Assembly (NCBI GenBank): GCA_031216755.1 | Contig: JARUHG010000002.1 | Location: forward strand, 1-64,000 | Source of the DNA: Lysobacter arvi | GTDB taxonomy: Bacteria > Pseudomonadota > Gammaproteobacteria > Xanthomonadales > Xanthomonadaceae | Direction of reading: 5' to 3' | DNA: 64,000 bases | In this document: piece after piece, positions 1 through 7,700 of the stretch | Position numbering within the stretch: position 1 is the first letter of the stretch | Layout: the number at the start of each line of letters is the position of its first letter | Position numbers and translations under genes: made by a program | The notes under the pieces: generated by a model | Told to the model about the DNA's origin: nothing | Database searches by the model: none | Seen by the model: only the letters and a program-made list of their open reading frames with translations

Positions 1-24
1 CAAGAGTAGGTCATCGCCAGGGGC
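1..24 (+). rRNA. rrf: 5S ribosomal RNA, 3' end only
   Basis: The first bases (AGAGTAGGTCATCGCCAGG) match the conserved 3' end of bacterial 5S rRNA, in which the final CGCCAGG pairs with the 5' end of the molecule. A strong terminator follows directly, as expected at the end of an rrn operon. The body of the 5S gene and any 16S/23S genes lie outside the window, so the exact mature end (about base 22-24) is an estimate. Confidence 0.75.
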
Positions 25-33
25 TTTACCCCA

Positions 34-68
34 GAAGGCCGGTCCAACAGGACCGGCCTTCTTCTTTT
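34..68 (+). terminator. Intrinsic terminator of the rRNA operon
   Basis: A perfect 12-bp stem (GAAGGCCGGTCC / GGACCGGCCTTC) closes a four-base AACA loop and is followed by a T-rich tract. It lies about 10 bases past the 5S end, which fits the terminal terminator of an rrn operon. Confidence 0.85.
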
Positions 69-373
69 GCGCCAACGTTTAACCGTGCCCGGGCTACGCT
101 AAGCCCATGCACGCGTTCGCGTGCCAGCGGCCCCGTGCGATAGCCCTAAGGCCAGTCAAGGCCGCGCTCTGCGCATCGACAACCCGTTCGGACACGGGCG
201 GGTAGGGTCGCGATGTCTCCAGCCAATTCGCGGATTACCTGCGGGTCGCTTTCAATTGGGCTTTGGAATCCGCCATGAGAACAACGATCCGAAGCGCGGT
301 TGGCTCCGTGCGACAACGTCAAACCATGGCTTGGATGTCCCAGGCTGCACGACGCAGACATCAACGGGCCGGA
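69..373. other. Intergenic stretch without a recognised gene
   Basis: About 300 bases separate the rrn terminator from the 3' end of the convergent polymerase gene. Short open frames exist on both strands, but none has a ribosome binding site or recognisable composition, and I see no RNA motif or repeat. Confidence 0.5.
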
Positions 374-1846
374 CTAGAACAACGAACCCATCGTGCCCGG
401 TGACTCCGGCTCCGCCGCTGGATTACGCACCCATCCGCCAACCCCGAACGGCTTCGTCGCGGCTCGAACGCGCTCGGGCTGCTCCCGGGCTTTCCGGTGC
501 GCCTCCTCGGCCATCACCTTGAACTGGCGTTCGCGTTCGAGCCACAGCTCTTCGGCGGTATCGGCCGCGGGCTTGCCGCGCGCGCCTACGTCTTCCTCGA
601 GTCCCGCTTCCGGGATTGCGGCGAACGGAATCCGCATCGGGGCGGCATCCTGCTCCAGCGCCTCCTGCATGGCGCCGAAGTAAAGCGTGTTGTTGCCGTA
701 CCGGCGATTGATCGAATCGAGGGTCGCACTGATCGCCTTGGCGCGCCCGCGGGATTCCATCAGTTCCTGCGTGATGCTGCCCGCCGGCTCGAGTTGCATG
801 AGCGTCACCGCTACCGATAAAGGCGGATGGCGTTTGACGTTCCAACGCCGACGCTGCGCCGCGGCCTCCAGTGTGGAGAGCTCGTCGCCAAGCAGCCGCA
901 ACAGGGTCGGCGTGTCGTCCAGCGGCGCAAACGTCAGATCGCGTTCGAAACGCCTGTCCATGCCGACGAACCGCATGCGGATGGCAAGCCCACCCGCGAG
1001 GTAGCGTTCATGTCGAAGCCGCATGGCCGCTTTGGCGAGAAGCTTGAAAAGGACGGCCCTCGCTCCTTCGAAGCTACGCAGCTCGGGGCCGAGGACATGC
1101 GAGTGCCCCAACGAGGCTCGTCGCTCCGTGCGCCCCGGCAACTCGTGCCCGCGCAGTTGCAGCCAATACCGCTCGCCCTCGATGCTGCCCCAAGCTGCGC
1201 GCAGCTGGGAACGGGACGCGGCGCAGAGCTGTTCCGATGTCCGAATGCCCGCGCGCAGCAGGCGTTGCTCGACCGACGGGCCGATGCCGCAGAAATCCCG
1301 CAATTCCAACGCATGCAGCGCATGCGGGAGGTCGGACTCCTCCAGCACCCTCAGTCCGTCCGGCTTGCGCATGTCCGATGCGGTCTTCGCCAGGAAGCGG
1401 TTCGGCGCGATGCCGATCGAGCACCGGATGGCTGGACCGAAGCCTTCGTCGACCAAGCGCTGTTTGATGCGCCCGGCGATGGCCACCGCATTGGAGCGCT
1501 CGCGCTCCCGACCGATGAGCCAGCATGGCACCTCGTCGATCGATTCGGCCTTCCCGTGCGGAATGCACTCTTCGATCGCCGCCATCAGGCGGTGGTGCAT
1601 CGCGATGTACCGCGCCGGGCGTGCCTCGCGCAGGACGAGGTCGGGGCACAACTCCAATGCTTCCCAGACGGGCGTGCCCGTCTTCACGCCGAAGGCCTTC
1701 GCTTCGTAGCTGGCGGCGATGGCGCAGGTCGTGGCGGACAGCACCGGTACGACGGCGACCGGGCGACCGAGCAGGGCCGGATCGTCGTACTGCTCCACCG
1801 AGGCGAAGTACGAATTGAAGTCGACGAAGAGGCAGCGCAGTGTCAT
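374..1846 (-). CDS. Y-family translesion DNA polymerase (ImpB/MucB/SamB-type)
   Basis: Predicted error-prone DNA polymerase of the DinB/UmuC superfamily. The N-terminus carries the palm motif DFNSYFASVE with metal ligand Asp9, and the catalytic SIDE motif lies at residues 102-105 (Asp104, Glu105), so the active site looks intact. Thumb and little-finger regions follow to about residue 370. The chain is about 490 residues, longer than DinB (about 350), because of an Arg/Glu-rich C-terminal tail of roughly 110 residues. I chose the ATG at 1846 because it places the catalytic motif at the usual position; a GTG at 1900 would add 18 residues. No imuA-like or umuD-like partner is adjacent and I see no clear LexA box. 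Relatives are sometimes mislabelled as type VI secretion ImpB. The tail's function is unknown. Confidence 0.85.
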   Translation of the reverse strand: MTLRCLFVDFNSYFASVEQYDDPALLGRPVAVVPVLSATTCAIAASYEAKAFGVKTGTPVWEALELCPDLVLREARPARYIAMHHRLMAAIEECIPHGKAESIDEVPCWLIGRERERSNAVAIAGRIKQRLVDEGFGPAIRCSIGIAPNRFLAKTASDMRKPDGLRVLEESDLPHALHALELRDFCGIGPSVEQRLLRAGIRTSEQLCAASRSQLRAAWGSIEGERYWLQLRGHELPGRTERRASLGHSHVLGPELRSFEGARAVLFKLLAKAAMRLRHERYLAGGLAIRMRFVGMDRRFERDLTFAPLDDTPTLLRLLGDELSTLEAAAQRRRWNVKRHPPLSVAVTLMQLEPAGSITQELMESRGRAKAISATLDSINRRYGNNTLYFGAMQEALEQDAAPMRIPFAAIPEAGLEEDVGARGKPAADTAEELWLERERQFKVMAEEAHRKAREQPERVRAATKPFGVGGWVRNPAAEPESPGTMGSLF

Positions 1847-1924
1847 GACGGCCCGGCGATCGCACCGGTGGAGGGTTTCACGCGCCGGCGTCGTCGGCAC
1901 GTGCGCGACCCGATTGTCATCGCG

Positions 1925-1949
1925 GCCGGTCTCACTGTCTGAGACCGGC
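1925..1949 (-). terminator. Perfect hairpin downstream of rpiA
   Basis: A 10-bp perfect inverted repeat (GCCGGTCTCA / TGAGACCGGC) with a five-base loop begins 11 bases past the rpiA stop. The minus-strand run of T that would make it a classical intrinsic terminator is lacking, so it may instead stabilise the mRNA end or be factor-assisted. Confidence 0.5.
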
Positions 1950-1960
1950 GCATCGCCCTC

Positions 1961-2623
1961 TTACAGCACGATCGGCGGCTCGCCGCCCACGATCACCACG
2001 TCCGCGGGACGCCGTGCGAACAGACCCACACTGACGACGCCGGGAATCTGGTTGATCGCCTGCTCCAACCCAACCGGATCCACGATCGAGAGCCCGTGGA
2101 TGTCGAGGATGAGGTTGCCGTTGTCGGTGACGACGCCCGCCCCGTCTGCGGCCTGGCGCCAGACCGGCTGGCCCCGGGTCATCGCCTGGATCTCGCGCGC
2201 GACGAGGCTGCGCGCCATCGGAATCACCTCGACCGGCAACGGGAATTTCCCGAGCACGTCCACGCGCTTGCTCGGATCGACGATGCATACGAACGTGCGG
2301 CTGGCCTCGGCGATGATCTTTTCCCGCGTGAGCGCCGCGCCGCCGCCCTTGATGAGCCGCTTGTGCGGATCGCATTCGTCCGCGCCGTCGACGTAAAGGG
2401 CGAGCGGGCCGGTCGCATTCAGGTCGAGCACGTCGATGCCGTGCTGGCGCAGTCGGGCGGTACTCTGGTCCGAGCTCGACACCGCGCCCTTGATCCGATC
2501 CTTCATGCGCGCGAGCGCATCGATGAAGAACGCGACGGTGGATCCGGTGCCGACGCCGACGATCATGCCGTCCTCGACGTATTCGATGGCTTTCTCGCCG
2601 GCCAGGCGCTTGCTTTCGCTCAT
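1961..2623 (-). CDS. rpiA: Ribose-5-phosphate isomerase A
   Basis: Interconverts ribose 5-phosphate and ribulose 5-phosphate in the non-oxidative pentose phosphate pathway; cytosolic. At 220 residues it has the normal family length. Visible motifs are the phosphate-binding GTGST (about 25-29), SSDQST (about 50-55), the catalytic DGADE (79-83) and [11 protein letters not shown] (92-102), which supply the acidic and lysine residues used for the ene-diol mechanism. It lies 49 bases downstream of the EVE-domain gene in the same direction and may share its transcript. A transketolase of the same pathway is encoded near the right end of the window. Confidence 0.97.
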   Translation of the reverse strand: MSESKRLAGEKAIEYVEDGMIVGVGTGSTVAFFIDALARMKDRIKGAVSSSDQSTARLRQHGIDVLDLNATGPLALYVDGADECDPHKRLIKGGGAALTREKIIAEASRTFVCIVDPSKRVDVLGKFPLPVEVIPMARSLVAREIQAMTRGQPVWRQAADGAGVVTDNGNLILDIHGLSIVDPVGLEQAINQIPGVVSVGLFARRPADVVIVGGEPPIVL

Positions 2624-2672
2624 GTGGGCTGCACAGGGAGTGGGAATCCGGGAAACGTCGGGTGCGGCGCGC

Positions 2673-3143
2673 TCATTCCAGCGACAGCAGGTACTTCCAC
2701 TGCGCCGCCGACACCGGCAGCACCGACAATCGATTGCCGCGGCGAGTCAGCGCGAAGTCTTCGCCGAGCCGGCCGGCGTGCTGCTTGATCTCGTCCAGCG
2801 TGATGGTGCGCTTGAGCTTGCGCTCGAACGCGACGTCGACCAGGAACCACCGCGGCTCCTCGCGTGAGCTCTTCGCGTCGTAGTAGTCGGATTTGGGATC
2901 GAACTGGGTCTCGTCCGGGTACGCCTTGCTCGCGACCGTCGCGGTGCCGACGATGCCGGGCACGTCGGTGTTGGAGTGATAGAACAGCACGCCGTCGCCG
3001 ACCTGCATGCCGTCGCGCATGAAATTGCGCGCTTGGTAGTTGCGCACGCCGTTCCACGGCTCGGTGCGGACGCGTTCCAGGTCGTCGATGGAAAACGTGT
3101 CCGGTTCGGTCTTCATCAGCCAGTAGCGGCGGCGGGCGCTCAT
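2673..3143 (-). CDS. EVE domain-containing protein
   Basis: A 156-residue protein that is essentially a single EVE domain (PUA/YTH-like fold). It begins with [13 protein letters not shown] and contains the typical [11 protein letters not shown] segment and the FYHSN motif lining the predicted pocket. Family members are thought to bind modified bases in DNA or RNA; no enzymatic activity is implied. The ATG is preceded by a good AGGAG site and overlaps the stop of the upstream cyclo-ligase gene by four bases (ATGA), so the two are translationally coupled. Longer in-frame starts run through the cyclo-ligase gene and were rejected. The biological target cannot be read from the sequence. Confidence 0.9.
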   Translation of the reverse strand: MSARRRYWLMKTEPDTFSIDDLERVRTEPWNGVRNYQARNFMRDGMQVGDGVLFYHSNTDVPGIVGTATVASKAYPDETQFDPKSDYYDAKSSREEPRWFLVDVAFERKLKRTITLDEIKQHAGRLGEDFALTRRGNRLSVLPVSAAQWKYLLSLE

Positions 3144-3727
3144 GTGGGGCTCCTGCAGTCGAGCGTGGTCGATTCGGTGCACACCGCGTCCAGTGCGACA
3201 TCCCAGTCCGCGCGATCGAGCGCGTCGACGCGTTGGACATCGAACGCGGCGCCGACCAGCCAAGGGGGCGCGGGGTGATGGTGACGGAACGCGAAACTGC
3301 GATCGTACCAGCCGCCCCCCATGCCGAGCCGGTGCCCGCGCGCGTCGTAGCCGACCACGGGCGCGACGACGAGCGCCATCTGCTCCGGCTCCAGCAACGA
3401 TGTTTCGGCGATGTCCGGCTCGGGGATGCCGTGGCGATTGCTCACCAGCGCATCGCCGGGGCGCCACGGCGCGAAGCGCAGGCGACCGTCCTCGTTCAGC
3501 ACGGGCAGGCAGTAGATGCACTCGCGCGGCAGGCGCAGTTGCCACACATGCAGCGCGATCTCGCCATCCATCGCCCAGTAACCGGCGACGTAGCCCGACG
3601 GCGGTGCGAAGGGCAGCGCCAGCAGTTGCGCGGCCAGGCGTTCGGCGGCGGCGATGCGCTCGCCGGCGGGAAGTTCACGGCGGCGGTTGCGGAGTTCGCG
3701 GCGCAGCGCCGTGCGGTCGACCGTCAT
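3140..3727 (-). CDS. ygfA: 5-formyltetrahydrofolate cyclo-ligase
   Basis: Converts 5-formyl-THF plus ATP to 5,10-methenyl-THF, salvaging a folate storage form and antifolate-like inhibitor. The 195 residues fit the family. Diagnostic features are the basic N-terminal helix rich in Arg (LRRELRNRRREL), the central PVLNEDGRL and FAPW segments, and the glycine-rich MGMGGGWYDR loop of the ATP/substrate site. It is encoded directly downstream of the 6S RNA gene, the arrangement found in E. coli (ssrS-ygfA), so it may be partly cotranscribed with ssrS by read-through of its terminator. Confidence 0.94.
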   Translation of the reverse strand: MTVDRTALRRELRNRRRELPAGERIAAAERLAAQLLALPFAPPSGYVAGYWAMDGEIALHVWQLRLPRECIYCLPVLNEDGRLRFAPWRPGDALVSNRHGIPEPDIAETSLLEPEQMALVVAPVVGYDARGHRLGMGGGWYDRSFAFRHHHPAPPWLVGAAFDVQRVDALDRADWDVALDAVCTESTTLDCRSPT

Positions 3728-3792
3728 GCAACGCGGGGTCCTGTGGTGCGGCGGCGCGAACGCGGCCGGTGGACGGGAATCAACGGAGGCAC

Positions 3793-3822
3793 AAAAAATT
3801 CGGGCGCGAATCCGCGCCCGAA
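3793..3822 (-). terminator. Intrinsic terminator of the 6S RNA gene
   Basis: Read on the minus strand, a perfect 10-bp stem (TTCGGGCGCG / CGCGCCCGAA) with a GATT loop runs into six consecutive T. It lies about 35 bases after the predicted 6S 3' end and before ygfA, so it can terminate 6S synthesis or attenuate read-through into ygfA. Confidence 0.85.
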
Positions 3823-3856
3823 CCGGGGTGCGGCATTTCTGCCGCGACCGTGAGAT

Positions 3857-4046
3857 GGAAGTCCTCCGCCAATGGCGATGCTTGCGAAACGACCTTGAAC
3901 CCGGGGTTCAAGTGGGGACGCTTGGATGCCTTCGGGCTTCCCGCTACGAGGCGGACCTGCACTCCGGGCGTCCGCCGCGCCCCCGTGGTCGTCATTAAGG
4001 GACAAGGCGAATGTTTGCGCACGCTGTCGCGCACAGCAGAGGACGA
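3857..4046 (-). ncRNA. ssrS: 6S RNA (regulator of RNA polymerase)
   Basis: Recognised by position and sequence. It sits between zapA and ygfA, the conserved gammaproteobacterial locus, and its 3' half has the signature CTTGAACCCCGGGTTCAAGG, nearly identical to the E. coli 6S segment. The ends pair (GTCCTC near the 5' end with GAGGAC near the 3' end), giving a closing stem and a transcript of about 190 nt, close to E. coli's 184 nt. A TATACT -10 box on the minus strand at 4053-4058 places the start near 4046; I see no good -35. 6S RNA mimics an open promoter and binds sigma70 holoenzyme in stationary phase. Ends are estimates within a few bases. Confidence 0.88.
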
Positions 4047-4194
4047 GGCGAAAGTATAGCGCGGGGACCTGGTCCTGCGTGCCCGCTCGTCGGTGCTGGA
4101 ACGGAAACGATTCAGCGCGGTGACGCGCGTTCGATGCGAACGCCGCACGTATCGCGTTCAGTGTGCATCGATTCGACGTGGGACGCTCGCCGGT

Positions 4195-4494
4195 TCAGCG
4201 TGCCGGCATGTCGAACAGGTCGTCGAGGCGGCGATGCAGCGTGCTGAGCGTGCGCTCCAGTTCGCGGTCCCGCGATGCCAGTTCGTCGCGCATCTGCTGC
4301 AGATCGTGCGCAAGATTCAGGGCCGCGAGCACGGCCACGCGGTCGAGCGCGGCCATGCGGTTGGTGCCGCGGATCTCGCGCATCTTGCCGTCCAGCAGTT
4401 TCGCGGCCGCCTGCAGGCTGTCGCGTTCGCCGGGTTCGCAACCGACGGTGTATTCGCGATCGAGCAGGCGGATGCTGACGACTTCGCTGGTCAT
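4195..4494 (-). CDS. zapA: Cell division protein ZapA
   Basis: A 99-residue FtsZ-binding protein that bundles FtsZ protofilaments at the Z-ring. The N-terminal globular part (VVSIRLLDREYTVGC, then the helix ending in the LLDGKMREIR segment) and the C-terminal coiled coil (LQQMRDELASRDRELERTL) match the family. It is followed by the 6S RNA gene and preceded, seven bases upstream, by a small coiled-coil gene, forming a division-related pair. Confidence 0.93.
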   Translation of the reverse strand: MTSEVVSIRLLDREYTVGCEPGERDSLQAAAKLLDGKMREIRGTNRMAALDRVAVLAALNLAHDLQQMRDELASRDRELERTLSTLHRRLDDLFDMPAR

Positions 4495-4501
4495 TGCGAT
4501 C

Positions 4502-4723
4502 TCACGTGTGCTGTTCCAGCGACTTCAGCCGCGCGATCATCGCCTCGACCCGCGTGCGCGCCTGTTCGTTCTTGGCGAGCAGCGTGGAGCGTTCGCCCAT
4601 CAGCTGTTCCTGTTGCTGGCGCAGGCTGCGGTTTTCCTCGGCGAGGCGACGCGCGCGGTCGGCCAACTGCTCGACACGGTCGGCGAGCGACTGCAGTTGC
4701 GCGAGGAGTTGTGCCTGTTCCAT
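4502..4723 (-). CDS. Small ZapB-like coiled-coil protein (TIGR02449-type)
   Basis: A 73-residue protein predicted to be one continuous coiled coil, with heptad-spaced Leu/Ile/Val from QLLAQLQSL to RLKSLEQHT and no other domain. Proteins of this size next to zapA in Xanthomonadaceae are annotated as a TIGR02449-family, ZapB-like protein. By position and form it probably helps organise the Z-ring together with ZapA; that role is inference. The stop lies seven bases from the zapA start, implying cotranscription. Confidence 0.82.
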   Translation of the reverse strand: MEQAQLLAQLQSLADRVEQLADRARRLAEENRSLRQQQEQLMGERSTLLAKNEQARTRVEAMIARLKSLEQHT

Positions 4724-4797
4724 GCCCGGCACGATAGCAGGGCCGGGTGACGGGTCAAGGGCGCGACCGGGCCAGGCTGCGCGCCCGTTCACGGCCG

Positions 4798-7700
4798 TCA
4801 GGAGACCGCGCCCACGGTCCCGCTTCCGACCGGCACCGAGTGCGGCGACCACGCCCGGATGAAGGACAGGCAACTGGCCGCTTCCAGCGGCCGCGCGAGC
4901 CAGTAACCCTGGATCTCGTCGCACCCGCGCCCGCGCAGGAACTGCATCTGCGCCTCGGTTTCCACGCCTTCGGCGATCACCGTCAGTCCCAGCGAATGCG
5001 CCATCGCGATCACCGTGGTCGTGATCGCTTCGTCGTCGGCGTCGCGGGTGAGGTCGCCGATGAATTCCTTGTCGATCTTGAGGGTGTGGATCGGCAGCCG
5101 CTTGAGGTAGGCGAGCGACGAATACCCGGTGCCGAAGTCGTCGATGGCCAGGCCCACGCCCAGCGAGCGCAGCGCGTCGAGCGTGGCCGACGTCTGCCCG
5201 GCGTTGGCCATGATCACGCTTTCGGTGAGCTCCAGCTGCAGCATTTCCGGCGGAACGCCGCTTTCGACCAGTGCGCGCGCCACCTGCTTGGGCAGGTTGC
5301 CGCGCAGCAGCTGCAGTGCCGAGACGTTCACCGCCATGGTCAGCTGGTCCAGCCCCTTCATGCGCCAGCCCTTGAGGACGCCGCAGGCTTCGCGCAACGC
5401 CCATTCGCCGATGTCGAGGATGAGCCCGCTTTCTTCGGCCAGCGGAATGAACTGCGCCGGAGAAATGTCGCCCAGCTCCGGGCTCGTCCAGCGCAGCAGC
5501 GCCTCGACGCCGGTGATGCGCGAATGATCCAGCGACAGCTTGGGCTGGAACACCAGCCGCAGTTCGTTGCGGTCGAGCACGCCGCGCAAGGCCGCGGAGA
5601 TCGTGGCGCGTCCGCGGATTTCCACGTCCATGGCCTCGGTGTAGCGCATGAACGTGCGCCGTCCGGCGGCCTTGGCCTGGTACATCGCGGTGTCGGCGTG
5701 CTTGAGCAGATCCGTCGGCACCAGTGCGTGGTCCGGATACAGGCTGATGCCGATGGAGGGCGAGATCACCACGTCATGGCGCTGGTCGATGTCCAGCGGC
5801 GCTTCGAACGAGGCCAGCACGTCGCGCGCGACCTGCTCGGCATGCTCGATGCTTTCGAGGTTCTCCAGCAACACCGTGAACTCGTCGCCGCCCAGGCGCG
5901 CGACCGTGTGGGTCTGGCCCACCGCGTGCTGCAGCCGGTGCGCGGCCGCGCGCAGGATGCGATCGCCCGCCGCATGGCCGAGCGAATCGTTGATGTCCTT
6001 GAAGCGGTCCAGGTCCAGGAACAGCATCGCGATGCGCGTGTTGCCGCGACGCGCCTTCACGATCGCGCGCGACAGGCGCTCCGACAGCAGCGCGCGATTG
6101 GGCAGGCTGGTCAGCGTGTCGTAATTAGCGAGGTAGCGCAGTTCTTGCTCGGCGCGCTTCTGGTCGGTGATGTCGCCCAGCACCGCGACGTAATGCCCGT
6201 GCTGGCCGCCGGCATCGAGCACTTCGCTGCCCTGGAACCAGCACAGGAACTCGTCGCCGTTCTTGCGCTGCTGCCAGATCTCGCCGGACCAGCGCCCGTT
6301 GCGGCGCAGTTCGCCACGCACGTGCTGGTAGAACGCCGGATCGTGCTGGTCGCTGTCGAGCAGCCGCGTCGGACGACCGATCACCTCCGCATCCGAGTAA
6401 CCGGTCATGCGGGTGAAGGCCGGGTTGACGGAAACGAAGCGGAACTCGCGATCGAACACCGCCACCGCTTCCATCATGCTGTCGAGCACCTGGCCGGCGA
6501 TGCGGCGGTCGCGCTCGGCGCTGCGGTTGGCGGTGATGTCGCGTGCCGTGCCCGCCACGCGCAACGCGCGCCCGGTGGCGTCGCGTTCCACCACGCGGCC
6601 GCGCGCGCGCATCCAGACCCATTTGCCGTCGGTCTCGCGCACGCGGTGTTCGGATACGTACATCGGCGTTTCGCCGCGCAGATGGCGACGCAGCGAGGCG
6701 ATGGCACGCGGCAGGTCGTCCGGATGGATCTGCAGGTTCGCGTCGACCAGTGTCTGCACGCCCAGGTCGGTGGTCAGCCCGGCCTGGTCGTCGGCGCGGG
6801 TGCGGCGAAGGATGCGGCGCTCCAGGTCGTAGTCCCAGAACTGCTCGCCCGACGCCCACAGCGCGAGCTTGAGGCGTTCATCGCGTTCGCGGATCTGTGC
6901 GAAGTAGCCGCGTTCGCGCCGGCGATCCTGCAACCGGCGCCACGTCAGGCCGCCGACCAGCGCGAGGAACGCCAGCACGCCGGCGGCGATCACCAGCGGA
7001 TGCCGCCACAGCGGGGGAGCGACGTGTACGGGAATCTCGAGCGTCGCATCGTTCCACGCGCCGTGGCGGTTGGTCGCCTGGACGAGGAAGGTGTAATGCC
7101 CGTATGGAAGCCGCGAGTAGGTGACGTCCTGCGCGGTGCCGTTGTCGATCCAGTCGCGGTCGAACCCGTCCATGCGGTAGCGATACCGCGTGGCGGCGGT
7201 GGGCGCGAAATCCAGCGCACCGATGCGCAGGCGCAGCAGGCCGTCGCCCTCGTCGAGTTCGAGCTTGGGCGCCTGCCAGAGCGAGCGCGGATCGGCCTTG
7301 GCCTGGCTGCCGACCCAGGCGCCGAGCAGCCGCAGCGGGGCGGTGTACCCCGATTCGTGCATGCGCCGCGGGTCGAACAGGTTCAGCCCGCGCACGCCGC
7401 CGAACGCGATGCGGCCATCGCCCAGCTGTGCGACCGAGCCGCCATGGAACTCCAGGTCCTGCAGGCCGTCGGCCAGACCGTAGCTGCGCGTGCGCTCGTC
7501 GCGGATGTCGTAGCTGAGGATGCCCGCCTGCGTGCTCAGCCAGAGGCGTCCGCCGGGCCCTTCGGCGATGGCGAACACCACCGGCACCAGATCGCTGCTC
7601 AGCGTGCCGGTGAGCGGGTGCGCGAACCGCACGCCGCCGTCCGCCTCCTCGACGACGCGGCTGAGGCCGGCGTGCGTGCCGACCCAGAGCGAGCCGTCGC

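Noticed and set aside
121-522. Plus-strand open frame across the polymerase 3' end
   Set aside because: No ribosome binding site, overlaps the convergent polymerase gene, composition not coding-like.
1846-1960. Possible SOS (LexA) box upstream of the Y-family polymerase
   Set aside because: CTGT occurs within the hairpin loop, but no matching ACAG half-site lies at the right spacing.
2673-3545. Long version of the EVE-domain gene (290 residues)
   Set aside because: The added N-terminal part is the wrong frame of the cyclo-ligase gene; the AGGAG-ATG at 3143 gives the family's normal length.
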